A stretch of 64,000 nt of DNA from Actinomycetota bacterium (lineage in GTDB: Bacteria; Actinomycetota; Actinomycetes; S36-B12). Positions 36,404 to 46,026 of this stretch are shown one piece after another (within the stretch, counting starts at the first letter, position 1; each line of letters starts with the position of its first letter). The position numbers were made by a program, and so were the translations under genes. The stretch is from the NCBI GenBank assembly GCA_016870515.1, contig VGBL01000001.1, forward strand, positions 62,001 to 126,000, written 5' to 3'. The notes beneath the pieces were generated by a model that was not told where the DNA came from, did no database searches, and worked only from the letters and a program-made list of their open reading frames with translations.

Positions 36404-37200
36404 ATGCAGCGCGGTGCTGTCGTGGCGGCGGAGATCGAGGAGCAACCGGGCACCCTGGCGCGACTCCCGGCTGAGGGACTGTCACCCATTAGCGCCGCTG
36501 CCGAAGTCATTCGCGTGCGTCAGCCGCGCTTCGTGCCCCTTGCCGCTCGCGGCACCTCCGACCACGCGGCATCTACGCCAACTATCTCATCGAGACACCG
36601 CTCCAACTGCCCGCCGGCCTGGTCTCGCCATCGACGCTGTCGGTCTACGACAGCAGCCCGTCGTACGCCGACGTGCTGTGGATCACCGTCAGCCAGTCGG
36701 GTGGCTCGCCCGATCTTGTCGAGTCGACGAAGCGCGCTCGCGCGGCGGGAGCGCTGACGATCGCCGTCACCAACACGCAGGGATCGTCCCTGGCTTCGGT
36801 GGCCGACGTGCACGTCGACGTACTCGCGGGCCCGGAGCGAGCCGTCGCGGCGACCAAGAGATACACGAGCGAGCTGCTGGCACTGTGATCAATCATTGAC
36901 GCATGGGTGGGTGGCGACGCGGCGGCGGCACGGTCCATTCCCGAAAACGCGCATGCCAAGGGGGATTTGCGTGAGGGATGTTCGGTCGCGCCGCGCTACC
37001 GCTTCGTCGATCGACTGGTGGCCACCGGGCCTGGCTTCGCCTATCCTTCCGCGCGCGAGGCGGCACTGAAACTCATGGAGACGTCCTCCCTCGCCGCGCA
37101 TGCCTTCTGGAGCGCCGATCTCATGCACGATCCGCTGGCCATGATCGATGAGGACCACTCGGTGATCGCGATCGTGCCGTTCGGCGACCCAGAAGCGGGT
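36404..37200 (+). pseudogene. SIS-domain (AgaS/GlmS-like) sugar isomerase/deaminase, frameshifted and truncated
   Basis: VAAEIEEQPGTLARL..AARGTSDHAA / frameshift / IYANYLIET..WITVSQSGGSPDLVEST..AGPERAVAATKRYTSELLAL* / IIDAWVGG..GPGFAYPSAREAALKLMETSSLAAHAFWSADLMHDPLAMID. Confidence 0.85.
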
Positions 37201-37221
37201 GTGCCCCACCCCGCTCATCCG

Positions 37222-37279
37222 CGAGTGTGCACTAACGCGCAGGCAAAGCGCGGATTTTGTGCGCGGTTGCGCACACTCG
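37222..37279. repeat. Inverted repeat / structured junction
   Basis: CGAGTGTGC (37222-37230) and GCACACTCG (37271-37279) with GCGC-rich spacer, between two gene remnants. Confidence 0.55.
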
Positions 37280-37295
37280 TAGTGCGGGTCGGCGA

Positions 37296-37820
37296 CTACA
37301 GCGCACCTCTGCTCGCCAGCGCCCGAGAGACCATGACCACAAGCTCGCACGGTCGATGCACATCGGCCGGGCCAATTACGACGATCAGCCACACTTCCAA
37401 GCCGAATTTGCCGCGGCGATGCGCATCCTTGCGCTGGCCCTGCAGAGTGAGGTGGTGGAAGCCGTCGTACTCGACGACCACGCGCGCTTCCTCGTGGACC
37501 AGATCACCTCGAGCAATGAACCGGCCGAATCGGTCGAAGATCTTGACCTGAGGAGTGGGGGCGGGAATACCGGCCTCGACGATGATGGCCCTGGTGATCG
37601 ATTCGCGCGGTGATTCCGACCTCGGATCAAGGAGGTCGAGGGCCCTGCGCGCCTTCTGAATGCCGCGCTGACCCTGGGCTTTGGTCAGCGCAGCCGCCAT
37701 ATCGACTGGAGCGGTAGGCGTGCGGGGTTTGATCGTCGACGAAGACCGGCTCGTGGGACATTCCGTCAGCCTGCAGCGGCGACGAAGGTGCCCGCGCGCA
37801 TGACGCGCTCGACGGCCCAC
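37296..37820 (-). pseudogene. C-terminal remnant of DUF559/AbiEi-C-type nuclease-fold protein
   Basis: LDPRSESPRESITRAIIVEAGIPAPTPQVKIFDRFGRFIARGDLVHEEARVVVEYDGFHH; N-terminal region missing, ORF runs into nagA. Confidence 0.7.
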
Positions 37821-38899
37821 TCGTCGTCGAGGACCACCAGGTCGGCGCGCTGGCCGACGGCGATAGTGCCGCGGTCCGCGAGGCCCAGGGCACGCGCTGG
37901 CACGGCCGATGCGGCGTACGACGCGTCCGCGAGCGGCACACCCGCGGTACGCACGGCGCAGCGAAGCGCGGAGTCCATGAAGAGCGTGCTGCCGGCGAGG
38001 CTGCCGTTGGAGGCTAGGCGCGCGACACCATCGGTGACCTGCACGCGCAGGTCACCGAGCACATAGGTGCCGTCGCCCGCACCGGCGGCGGCCATCGCGT
38101 CGGTAATCAGCGCGGATCGTTCGCGCGCCGTCATCATCGTCAGCGACACGACCTCGGGGCCGAGGTGATGGCCGTCGGCAATAAGCTCGACGACGACGCG
38201 GGAATCGGTCAGGAGCACGCCCACCGGGCCGGCCGCGCGGTGCAGCAGCGGCGGCATGGCATTGAACAGGTGGGTGGCGACGGTGGCGCCGACATCCAGG
38301 GCCACACGCGCGTGATCGGCATCGGCCCCCGTGTGGCCGATTGCGGCGACCGCACCCGCCGCGACGATGCGCTCGATCGACGCGACGGCACCGGGCAGCT
38401 CGGGAGCGAGGGTGACCATCGCGATGCGGCCCTCGCCGATCTCCAGGATGCGCGACACCTCGTCGGGATCCGGGTCGCGCAGCGTCGCCGGGTCGTGCGC
38501 CCCGCAGAAGTCGCGAGAGATCCACGGCCCCTCGAGGTGGATGCCATGGAGGGTGCCGTCGTCGACGAAGGGGATGAGCGCGCGGATCTGCCATGCGAGG
38601 TCGTCGTAGGTGGCCGACACGAGGCTGGCGTTGGTCGTCGTGGTGCCGTGCGCACGGTGGGTGAGCGCGGCGCGCGCGATCTGCTCCGCATCGCCGGAGA
38701 CATACGACGCTGCGCCGCCACCGTGGCAGTGCATATCGACGAAGCCCGGCAGGATAGTGCGGCCCTCGAGCCTGACATCGCCGGCCACCGACTCGTCGAA
38801 TCCGACTCCCGTGATGAGGTCGCCATCGACGCTGACCCAGCCGCTGCGGAGGTCACCCTCGTCGTCGAGCAGCAGGGCGCCGCTGAGCGTCAGTGACAT
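37766..38899 (-). CDS. nagA: N-acetylglucosamine-6-phosphate deacetylase
   Basis: [62 protein letters not shown]. Confidence 0.93.
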   Translation of the reverse strand: MSLTLSGALLLDDEGDLRSGWVSVDGDLITGVGFDESVAGDVRLEGRTILPGFVDMHCHGGGAASYVSGDAEQIARAALTHRAHGTTTTNASLVSATYDDLAWQIRALIPFVDDGTLHGIHLEGPWISRDFCGAHDPATLRDPDPDEVSRILEIGEGRIAMVTLAPELPGAVASIERIVAAGAVAAIGHTGADADHARVALDVGATVATHLFNAMPPLLHRAAGPVGVLLTDSRVVVELIADGHHLGPEVVSLTMMTARERSALITDAMAAAGAGDGTYVLGDLRVQVTDGVARLASNGSLAGSTLFMDSALRCAVRTAGVPLADASYAASAVPARALGLADRGTIAVGQRADLVVLDDEWAVERVMRAGTFVAAAG

Positions 38900-38916
38900 A
38901 CGGGGAATCTACGCAT

Positions 38917-38988
38917 CTGGCCCGGCAGGCCGGCTCAGCCACCCCTGACGGGCTGGCCCGGCGGGCCGGCTCAGCCACCCCTGACGGG
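38917..38988. repeat. Two tandem 36-bp direct repeats
   Basis: CTGGCCCGGCAGGCCGGCTCAGCCACCCCTGACGGG followed by a copy differing at one base. Confidence 0.9.
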
Positions 38989-39033
38989 CTGCGAAAGATA
39001 GGGTCACTCGCGACCGCTACCCCGGAGGTTCAC

Positions 39034-40056
39034 GTGCCAACCCTGGCCGACTACCCGCGCTACCCGCTGCTCTTCGGCCCGTCGCCGATCCAGCGACTCA
39101 ATCGGCTCACGGCTGATCTCGGGGGCGCGACCGTGTGGGCCAAGCGCGACGACTGCAATAGCGGCATCGCCTTCGGCGGCAACAAGACGCGCAAGCTGGA
39201 ATACCTCGTCGCCGATGCATTCGCGCAGGGCTGCGACACGCTCGTGTCGATCGGCGGCGTGCAGTCCAACCACACGCGACAGGTGGCGGCGGTCGCCGCG
39301 CATGTCGGCATGAAGTGCGTCCTCATCCAAGAGAGCTGGGTCGACTGGCCCGACTCCGTCTACGACAAGGTCGGCAACATCCTGATCAGCCGCCTGGCCG
39401 GCGCCGACGTGCGCCTTGTGAAGGCTGAGTTCGGCATCGGCTTCAAGGAGAGTTGGGAGCAGGCACTCGCCGAGATCAACCTCTCGGGCGGCAAGCCTTA
39501 CGCGATCCCGGCCGGGGCGTCCGACCATCCCCTGGGTGGCATGGGGTTCGCGGGCTGGGCGTTCGAGGTTGCCGAGCAGGAGAAGCAACTCGGCGTCTTC
39601 TTCGACACGATCATCGTCAACTCGGTGACCGGATCGACGCAGGCAGGCATGGTCGCCGGCTTCGCCGCACTCGAGCAGGAGGGCGGCCTACCCCGGCGCG
39701 TGCTGGGGGTCGATGGATCGGCCAAGCCCGCGGCCACGCACGAGCAGATCACGCGCATTGCCGCAGACACGGCGCGCAAGATCGGGCTGAACCGCGAGAT
39801 CACGGGAACCGACGTCGAACTCGACGAGCGCTTCCACGCGGGCATCTACGGCATCCCCGACGACACCACGCTGGCCGCGATGAAGCGGGCCGCACGGACA
39901 GAGGGCATGGTCACCGACCCGGTCTACGAGGGCAAGTCGATGGCTGCGCTCATCCACTGCGTGGAAACGCGCGAGATCGACCCGGCTTCCAACGTGTTGT
40001 TCGCGCACCTGGGGGGCCAGCCGGCCCTCAACGGCTACAGCGCGCTCTTCTCCTAG
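39034..40056 (+). CDS. acdS: 1-aminocyclopropane-1-carboxylate deaminase
   Basis: [67 protein letters not shown] and HLGG; GTG start after GGAGG. Confidence 0.9.
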   Translation: MPTLADYPRYPLLFGPSPIQRLNRLTADLGGATVWAKRDDCNSGIAFGGNKTRKLEYLVADAFAQGCDTLVSIGGVQSNHTRQVAAVAAHVGMKCVLIQESWVDWPDSVYDKVGNILISRLAGADVRLVKAEFGIGFKESWEQALAEINLSGGKPYAIPAGASDHPLGGMGFAGWAFEVAEQEKQLGVFFDTIIVNSVTGSTQAGMVAGFAALEQEGGLPRRVLGVDGSAKPAATHEQITRIAADTARKIGLNREITGTDVELDERFHAGIYGIPDDTTLAAMKRAARTEGMVTDPVYEGKSMAALIHCVETREIDPASNVLFAHLGGQPALNGYSALFS

Positions 40057-40066
40057 TCTGGCCAGC

Positions 40067-40489
40067 ATGTCCATGCCTGCCGGTTGGTACGACGATCCGT
40101 TCACCGACCACCTGCAGCGCTATTGGACGGGCGACTCGTGGACCAAGGAGACGCGCACTCGACCCGACCTCGTGACTCCGCCCCCTCCGCCGGCCCCGGG
40201 GGCAGCGCCATCCGGTCAGCGCTACGTCAACTACCTCGTGCCGTCGATCATCGCGCTGATCTGCTGCGCCTGGCCCCTGGCGATCTTCGCCATCGTCTTC
40301 TCGGTGCAGGGCAACTCGGCCGTCAAGCGCGGCGACATGGCGACGGGGCTGCAGAAGGCCAATCGCGCGCGCCTCTTTGTCATCCTGTCGATGATCCTGG
40401 GAATCGTCGTGTGGATCTACCTCGCCTACACGGTGTCGACGACCGAGCTGCCGCCGCAGCAGGACACCATCAACCCTTTCAGCGCCTGA
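40067..40489 (+). CDS. DUF2510 + CD225/dispanin-like membrane protein
   Basis: PAGWYDDPFTDHLQRYWTGDSWT and NYLVPSIIALICCAWPLAIFAIVFSVQGNSAVKRGD. Confidence 0.8.
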   Translation: MSMPAGWYDDPFTDHLQRYWTGDSWTKETRTRPDLVTPPPPPAPGAAPSGQRYVNYLVPSIIALICCAWPLAIFAIVFSVQGNSAVKRGDMATGLQKANRARLFVILSMILGIVVWIYLAYTVSTTELPPQQDTINPFSA

Positions 40490-41887
40490 TCAGCCGCACA
40501 GGGAGCGGATCAGCGGCACCGGATCGTCGTAGCCGCCCGACCACCCGTTGGGTCGTACCTCCAGATGCAGGTGCACAGCCCCCGGTGAGCCGGTGTCGCC
40601 CATGTAGCCGATGAGCTGTCCGGCTGACACCTTCTCGCCGTATTCGACCAGGATCTTGTCGAAGTGGCCGTAGAAGAACATTCCCTTCGATCCGGTGATG
40701 TCGAGGATGAGAGAGCCGTTGGACTGGTAACCCGAACGGGTGACGGTGCCGGAGGTGATCGAATAGATCGGCTCACCACGTGAACCCATCAGGTCGAGGC
40801 CGGCGTGGGTGCGACCACCGGGCCGGGGAGCGCCCAGGCCATCGCCGTAGTAGAAGTCGGCAACCGGGCAGACCATGCCGCCCGAGCTCGAGCCAGACGC
40901 CGCGGACTCGTCGTAGCCGTTGCCTCCACCACCGCCGTTGCCTCCACCGCCGTTGCCGTCCTTCACGCCGGGGCCGAACGCCGTGCCATAGGCAGCATGC
41001 GCGTCAGCGGCAGCCGAAGCGGTATCGGGGCCGAGCGCGGCCCACGTGTACGTGGCGACGACGCCCGTGGTGGGGATGCCATTGTCGGACTGGAAGGACT
41101 TCACGGCCTGGGCGGTCTTCGGGCCGAAGTAGCCGCTGGCGGGCTTGACGCCGAGGGCGCGCTGCAGGACCGCCACCGACTCACCGCTATCGGTCTCCTC
41201 GAGCACGGGTGGCTCCTCGGACGAGGCACTGCGCGCCTTGCGCGTGGTGGGTGTCTCCTGAAGAGCCGCCGGCTTGGCGTTGACGAAGCCATCGGGGGTG
41301 TCGGCCGCGGCGAGTGCACTCTCCACGGTCTCGGCACCGAGTGCCGACCAGGTGAAGGGGCCGATCTTGCCTGTCGCGGGCAGCCCGATGCTCTCCTGGT
41401 ATTCCGCCACGGCCTTGCGAGTCTTGGGGCCGAAGTAGCCGGTCGGCTCGACGTCGAGGGCACGCTGGGCGGCCTCGATCACGGTGCCGTAGTCGCCCTC
41501 GGTCGCCACGGGCAGGTCGTCGGCCGGCAGGGCTTGCGTATCGGTCGACGCGGAGGGCTCGACGAGCGCTGCGCCGGCCGAAGGCTCGATCGTCGCGGAC
41601 GGCGTCGCCGGAGTCGGGGCGGGCTCGATCGAGCTGGGGGGCGCCGGAGTCGCCATGGACGCCACACCCGCAGCCTGGGGTACCGGGTCGCCGTCGGGCA
41701 GGAAGACCAGGATCGCGCCCACCAGAGCGAGCACGACGACGGTGACGGTGACCGACAGGCGGCGCAGGCGCAGGCGGCGTGCCTGGGCGATGCGCTGGGC
41801 CTGGCGAGGCCCCTGGCGCTCTTGCGGAGAGGGCGCAAGACCCCGAGGGTCCTCCGACGGGGCTGACCGGTCAATCCACATGGTCAT
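40490..41887 (-). CDS. Peptidoglycan-binding (x2) M23 family metallopeptidase
   Basis: Two PG_binding_1-like GYFGPKT.KAV..YQ..G..TG..G..TW.AL repeats; GGRTHAGLDLMGSRGEPIYSITSGTV...GAVHLHLEV. Confidence 0.9.
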   Translation of the reverse strand: MTMWIDRSAPSEDPRGLAPSPQERQGPRQAQRIAQARRLRLRRLSVTVTVVVLALVGAILVFLPDGDPVPQAAGVASMATPAPPSSIEPAPTPATPSATIEPSAGAALVEPSASTDTQALPADDLPVATEGDYGTVIEAAQRALDVEPTGYFGPKTRKAVAEYQESIGLPATGKIGPFTWSALGAETVESALAAADTPDGFVNAKPAALQETPTTRKARSASSEEPPVLEETDSGESVAVLQRALGVKPASGYFGPKTAQAVKSFQSDNGIPTTGVVATYTWAALGPDTASAAADAHAAYGTAFGPGVKDGNGGGGNGGGGGNGYDESAASGSSSGGMVCPVADFYYGDGLGAPRPGGRTHAGLDLMGSRGEPIYSITSGTVTRSGYQSNGSLILDITGSKGMFFYGHFDKILVEYGEKVSAGQLIGYMGDTGSPGAVHLHLEVRPNGWSGGYDDPVPLIRSLCG

Positions 41888-41998
41888 GGGACCCTAGCCG
41901 AAGGTCACAGTTCTGTCACATCCGCCCCACACGCCACACAGCATCCTTGACCGGCTCGCCTCAGGTGTTTCCCGGGGAACTCCTAGGAGCTCCAATCC

Positions 41999-43546
41999 CT
42001 AAGGGTAGATCAGCGGGCAGGCCACCGAACGCGCAGGCATGGTGCCGGAGAGCAGATACGGCGTGACCGCCGCATCGACGCAGGGTGACGGCCCGCCGTA
42101 GGTCACATGCTGCGTGCCCGCGTAGGTGACCATCGACGAGCCGGTGAAGGCATTGGCGGTGGCCCGCGCTCCCAGCCAGGGGGTCCGGTTGTCGCCGATG
42201 GAATTGACGATCACGGGTGGATTGGGCAAGCGCAGCGTCCCGGCCAGAGGTGGCACGGACCTCCCCAGCGCAGGTAGGCCTGCGCATTGCGTGCCCTCGC
42301 TGATGGACGGAAGACCGAGTGCGGTGCCGCCCACCTTGGCTGCCTGCTGCGCCGCACCGGCGATGACTTCCGCGCTAGGACGATCATGCATGTCGGAGCA
42401 GTTGATGAAGTGGTAGGCAGGATTAGCGCCACCCCTGCCTCGACCTGTTACGACTTCGGACCTCACACGCTCGTACTGCTCGCGAGTGATGGCGCGTGAC
42501 TGGCGGACGGCGTCGTACAACTGGTTGATGATGATGTTGGCATCGGGCCACCGTCTCTGATAGGCCGCGCTGCCCGTGAGGAAGCTGATGACGTCCCACC
42601 TGGTCAGCTCGTCGTCGCCGTCCGTGGACAGGACGTTGTCTTCCAGGAAGTTCATCACGACGCGATAGGAGCGCTTCGACTTGGCCCCGAAGGCTCCGAG
42701 CATGGTCTGGATCGCCGTGGCGTCGTCCCAGATGTGCTCGCGTGCGTAGTCGCCGATCGCAGGCGTCGGCGTGATGGTCCCATCGAGGATCAGGGCACGA
42801 AGCCGCTGGGGGAACTGCTGCGCGTAGGCGCGGCCGAGGGTCGTGCCATAGCTCATGCCCCAGAAGGCGATCTTCTCCACCCCGAGGGCTCGGCGCAGTG
42901 CGTCGATGTCTCGGATGACCTGCCAGCTCCCAACGAACTCCGCATCGACCTCGTCAGCGGCGAGGCACTTCTGCAGTGCCGCCGACATAGCATCAAGGAA
43001 TGTCGCGGTCTCTGCCTGCCAGTCGATGGGTCCGGTCGGCGGGAATTCCGGCTGCGGGGTGCGGCAACCGGTCAGCTCGGGCTGGGACGCACCGACACCG
43101 CGTGGATCGAAGGCCACAACGTCGTAGACGTCTTTGACTTGCTTGGGCAGTCTCTCCCGCACGAAGTCCAGGGCCTCTACACCTCCACCACCCGGGCCCC
43201 CTGGATTGAAGATGAGTACGCCCCGAGACGGAGCGACTTCAGCCCGGATACGAGCGACAGCGATCCGGTAGGTGCCCGAGTCAGCGCTCCCCCAGTCGCG
43301 CGGCACGGTCAGAAACGAGCACTGCGCTCGCTTCAATCCCTCACCGGTGCATGGCTTCCAACTCAGAGTGGGTTGGGCATTGACGCGAGGCTCGGCCTCG
43401 ATCGCCGGCTGGGCTGCCGCCCCTGCGGGAATACCGAGGAGGACAACACAAGACACGAGAGCTGCGGTGAGCAGTCGGCGCACCCTAAAATCCCATTCAA
43501 GTTGGCCTGCGCGCACGCCCAAACGAGGAGTTTCCCGCCGCGTCAA
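41999..43546 (-). CDS. Secreted alpha/beta hydrolase (TAP-like C-terminal, SlpD/E type)
   Basis: ILIFNPGGPGGGGVEAL, DVVAFDPRGVGASQPELT, FWGMSYGTTLGRAYAQQFP; start may be 43489. Confidence 0.85.
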   Translation of the reverse strand: MTRRETPRLGVRAGQLEWDFRVRRLLTAALVSCVVLLGIPAGAAAQPAIEAEPRVNAQPTLSWKPCTGEGLKRAQCSFLTVPRDWGSADSGTYRIAVARIRAEVAPSRGVLIFNPGGPGGGGVEALDFVRERLPKQVKDVYDVVAFDPRGVGASQPELTGCRTPQPEFPPTGPIDWQAETATFLDAMSAALQKCLAADEVDAEFVGSWQVIRDIDALRRALGVEKIAFWGMSYGTTLGRAYAQQFPQRLRALILDGTITPTPAIGDYAREHIWDDATAIQTMLGAFGAKSKRSYRVVMNFLEDNVLSTDGDDELTRWDVISFLTGSAAYQRRWPDANIIINQLYDAVRQSRAITREQYERVRSEVVTGRGRGGANPAYHFINCSDMHDRPSAEVIAGAAQQAAKVGGTALGLPSISEGTQCAGLPALGRSVPPLAGTLRLPNPPVIVNSIGDNRTPWLGARATANAFTGSSMVTYAGTQHVTYGGPSPCVDAAVTPYLLSGTMPARSVACPLIYP

Positions 43547-43551
43547 CTAGC

Positions 43552-43902
43552 ATGAGCGCCATGCGGTACGACGGGACGATGCTCATGACCGAGCAACTTG
43601 ACGCCTGCCGTGACTTCTATCGAGACCTGCTGGGCGTGGATGCCGAGGCCGGAGCGGGCTGGGCCAACTTCCCCCTGGGCGACGGCACGTTCGTGGCCCT
43701 GCACACACCATGGCGCCCGGGTATGACGACGACGGGCGGCTCCCAGGTGCTGCTGCTGCGGGTCGACTCCCTCGCTCAGGAAAGCGCACGCCTGACGGCC
43801 CTGGGCATCGCGTGCTCCGAGCCCCACGAGATCCCGGGGGGCGCCGTCGTGACGCTGAGCGACCCCGACAGCCGCACGATCCAGTTGATCGAGCGGACGT
43901 AG
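43552..43902 (+). CDS. VOC family (glyoxalase-like) protein
   Basis: DACRDFYRDLLGVDAEAGAGWANFPLGDGTFVALH. Confidence 0.85.
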   Translation: MSAMRYDGTMLMTEQLDACRDFYRDLLGVDAEAGAGWANFPLGDGTFVALHTPWRPGMTTTGGSQVLLLRVDSLAQESARLTALGIACSEPHEIPGGAVVTLSDPDSRTIQLIERT

Positions 43903-43963
43903 GGAGCCGCTAGCGGTGGTGGCGCCCGTCGCTTTGCTCCCCCCAAATCCGGCACACCCTCAA

Positions 43964-44005
43964 CATGTGAATGGGAACACCCCGAGAGGTGTCCCCATTC
44001 ACATG
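43964..44005. terminator. Long terminator-like hairpin downstream of tRNA-Ser(CGA)
   Basis: CATGTGAATGGGAACACC-CCGAGA-GGTGTCCCCATTCACATG, 18 positions with one mismatch, 6-nt loop. Confidence 0.75.
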
Positions 44006-44006
44006 G

Positions 44007-44093
44007 CGGTGGCGGTGGGATTTGAACCCACGGTGGAGTTACCCCCACACACGCTTTCGAGGCGTGCTCCTTTGGCCGCTCGGACACGCCACC
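44007..44093 (-). tRNA. tRNA-Ser(CGA)
   Basis: GGTGGCG/CGCCACC acceptor, TGTCCGAGCGG D-arm, anticodon loop CTCGAAA, GTGGGTTCAAATCCCAC T-arm. Confidence 0.95.
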
Positions 44094-44116
44094 GCCGAAG
44101 AGGGTACAGGCGAGGC

Positions 44117-45673
44117 TCAGGTCACCGCGGCAAGGACCAAGCCCCAGGCCACGGCCCAGCGATGACCCAACTGCCCGGCTACGTCGGCCCGGCCGATCAC
44201 CGCACCGGGCAGCGCACGACCCACCGCCTCGACGAGTTCGTCATCCCCGGCCGGTCCGCCAACCAGCACGATCGGCGATGCCGTTCCGTCGGGAAGCACG
44301 CGCAGGACGTTGTCGCCGATCACCGCCTCCTTCAGCGCTAGCCGGAGCATGCGCCATTCGGAGCCACCCAGATGACGCGCGAACGGCAGCGGCCCGCCGG
44401 GGCCCTGACACACCAGCCAGCCGACCGTGCCCGGGGGAGCGGGGGGATCGAGGAAGTGCCGACCGCCGTCCTCTTCGATCGCCAACTGCGGTGCGTCGAT
44501 GCGCCGCGCGGGACCGCGCTTGACCCACTCGGCTGCGCCACGCGAGATCTCAAGCACGTCGGCCACCGCGACCGTCAGCATCTCGCCGCACCCGGCCACG
44601 GTCGCGTGCTTCACACGATCCGACACGTCGAGGGTGCCGCCGCCCAGGTCGAGCACCACCGCATCTGCAGATGCGCCGGGCGTTGTGAGCGCACCCGCGC
44701 GCCCCGCAGCAACTTCCGATGACAGCACGCTGACCTCACCGCCCCAGCGGTGCTTCAGTCCATCGACGTGCAGCCCATCGCTGCCTGCCGCCCGCAAAGA
44801 TGCCAGCACCATCGATGTCGTCGACACCGCGTCGGCTCGCCAGCCCGGAATGTTCACCACCTCGCGCAGGTCGACCGTCCACACATCGTCAGCGCTGCCG
44901 CGCAACTCGCTCAGCCACGCCTGCTCATCCATCGCGGGGGCGGCGGGCCGGTTGGCGAGCACGCCGACCACCGCGCTGCGCGAGCCTCTCAAGGCTTGCA
45001 CCGCCGCGACCGCATTCGCATGATCATCGGCAGACAGTCCAAGTGCGGCACCCAGACGCAGGGGGTCGCTCAGCACTCCGAGCGCACGACCCTCGCCGGC
45101 CACCTCGACGGCCACGCGAGAGCATGACAGCACGACTTCGGGATCGATCGCATCGACCACGGGGATGTCGGTGTCGATGCGCGCCGACACCAGTCGTGCC
45201 TCATCGCCCACCAGCACGATGGCCGCGACATCGGCACCCGAGGCAACCCATCGACGCACCTGTCGAGCGGTCTCGCGATAGCCCAGCGGATCGGTGGCCA
45301 CCAGTACGACCGGGTCGTCGACCGTGTGCGGCTCACGATCCACGGGAGTCGGCGTACCCGCGCCGAATCCGGATCCGGCGGGTGACACCGGCCCACGCGA
45401 CAACACGACGAGACGACCAGTGTCGGTGGGTGCCAGGCCGACGTCGATACAGGAGGTGTCGACCGGATGCTGCCGGGTCATCACCGCCACGTCCACTCGG
45501 TGCCCTAGGCGGCGCTCCATGCGCGCAAGCAGTCGGGCCGCGCCCTCACCCGACGCGATGCTGCCCTTGACCCCGCGCGTGGGCATGCGATCCCAGATTA
45601 CGGGCCGCCCATCGGCGGCGATGACGATCTCGGTGGTGGCGTTGCCGATATCGATGCCGGCGATGGTGCTCAC
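44117..45673 (-). CDS. B12-dependent diol/glycerol dehydratase reactivase, large subunit (DdrA/PduG-like)
   Basis: MSTIAGIDIGNATTEIVIA...DRMPTRGVKGS, VVLDLGGGTLDVSD actin-like ATPase; 4-bp overlap with dehydratase small subunit. Confidence 0.92.
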   Translation of the reverse strand: MSTIAGIDIGNATTEIVIAADGRPVIWDRMPTRGVKGSIASGEGAARLLARMERRLGHRVDVAVMTRQHPVDTSCIDVGLAPTDTGRLVVLSRGPVSPAGSGFGAGTPTPVDREPHTVDDPVVLVATDPLGYRETARQVRRWVASGADVAAIVLVGDEARLVSARIDTDIPVVDAIDPEVVLSCSRVAVEVAGEGRALGVLSDPLRLGAALGLSADDHANAVAAVQALRGSRSAVVGVLANRPAAPAMDEQAWLSELRGSADDVWTVDLREVVNIPGWRADAVSTTSMVLASLRAAGSDGLHVDGLKHRWGGEVSVLSSEVAAGRAGALTTPGASADAVVLDLGGGTLDVSDRVKHATVAGCGEMLTVAVADVLEISRGAAEWVKRGPARRIDAPQLAIEEDGGRHFLDPPAPPGTVGWLVCQGPGGPLPFARHLGGSEWRMLRLALKEAVIGDNVLRVLPDGTASPIVLVGGPAGDDELVEAVGRALPGAVIGRADVAGQLGHRWAVAWGLVLAAVT

Positions 45674-46026
45674 GTCGCGAGGCTGCGCGCACGGTAGGCC
45701 TGTGCCGCCTCGCGCACGAGCGCGGCGGTCGCCGTCGCACCGGCCGCATCGAGCTCAACCGCGATAGCCTCCAGGTCGGCCACAGATGACCGACGGGGGC
45801 GCAGGGCCTCGTAGATCGCCATGACGCGATCATCCGACAGTTGGGTGAGCTCGGCCGCACGTCGGAAGTTGGCGGCCAACTGCGGGTTGCCGTGCTCCTG
45901 TGCCACCGTCGCCTGATGGAGCAGGGTGTCAGGGTGGATGCGCACATCGTCGGGTGTGATCTCGCCCGCGCGCACGGCGTCGAGAGTTACTTCATCCACC
46001 GGCCTGCCCGATCGAGCGATGGTCAT
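45670..46026 (-). CDS. Diol/glycerol dehydratase small subunit (PduE-like)
   Basis: GRPVDEVTLDAVRAGEITPDDVRIHPDTLLHQATVAQEHGNPQLAANFRRAAELTQLSDDRVMAIYEALRP. Confidence 0.9.
   Translation of the reverse strand: MTIARSGRPVDEVTLDAVRAGEITPDDVRIHPDTLLHQATVAQEHGNPQLAANFRRAAELTQLSDDRVMAIYEALRPRRSSVADLEAIAVELDAAGATATAALVREAAQAYRARSLAT

Noticed and set aside
36886-36888. In-frame TGA in the SIS gene read as recoded Trp or selenocysteine
   Set aside because: The same gene also has a frameshift and lacks its C-terminus; many other genes in the window use TGA as a stop, so decay is simpler
37296-37820. DUF559-like ORF as an intact AbiE-type antitoxin/abortive infection gene
   Set aside because: Only the C-terminal nuclease-like region is present, no toxin partner, and the upstream part runs into nagA
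44117-45673. Reactivase gene as a generic Hsp70/acetate kinase-like ATPase
   Set aside because: Operon context with dehydratase subunits and MSTIAGIDIGNATTEIVIA...RMPTRGVKGS fits DdrA/PduG
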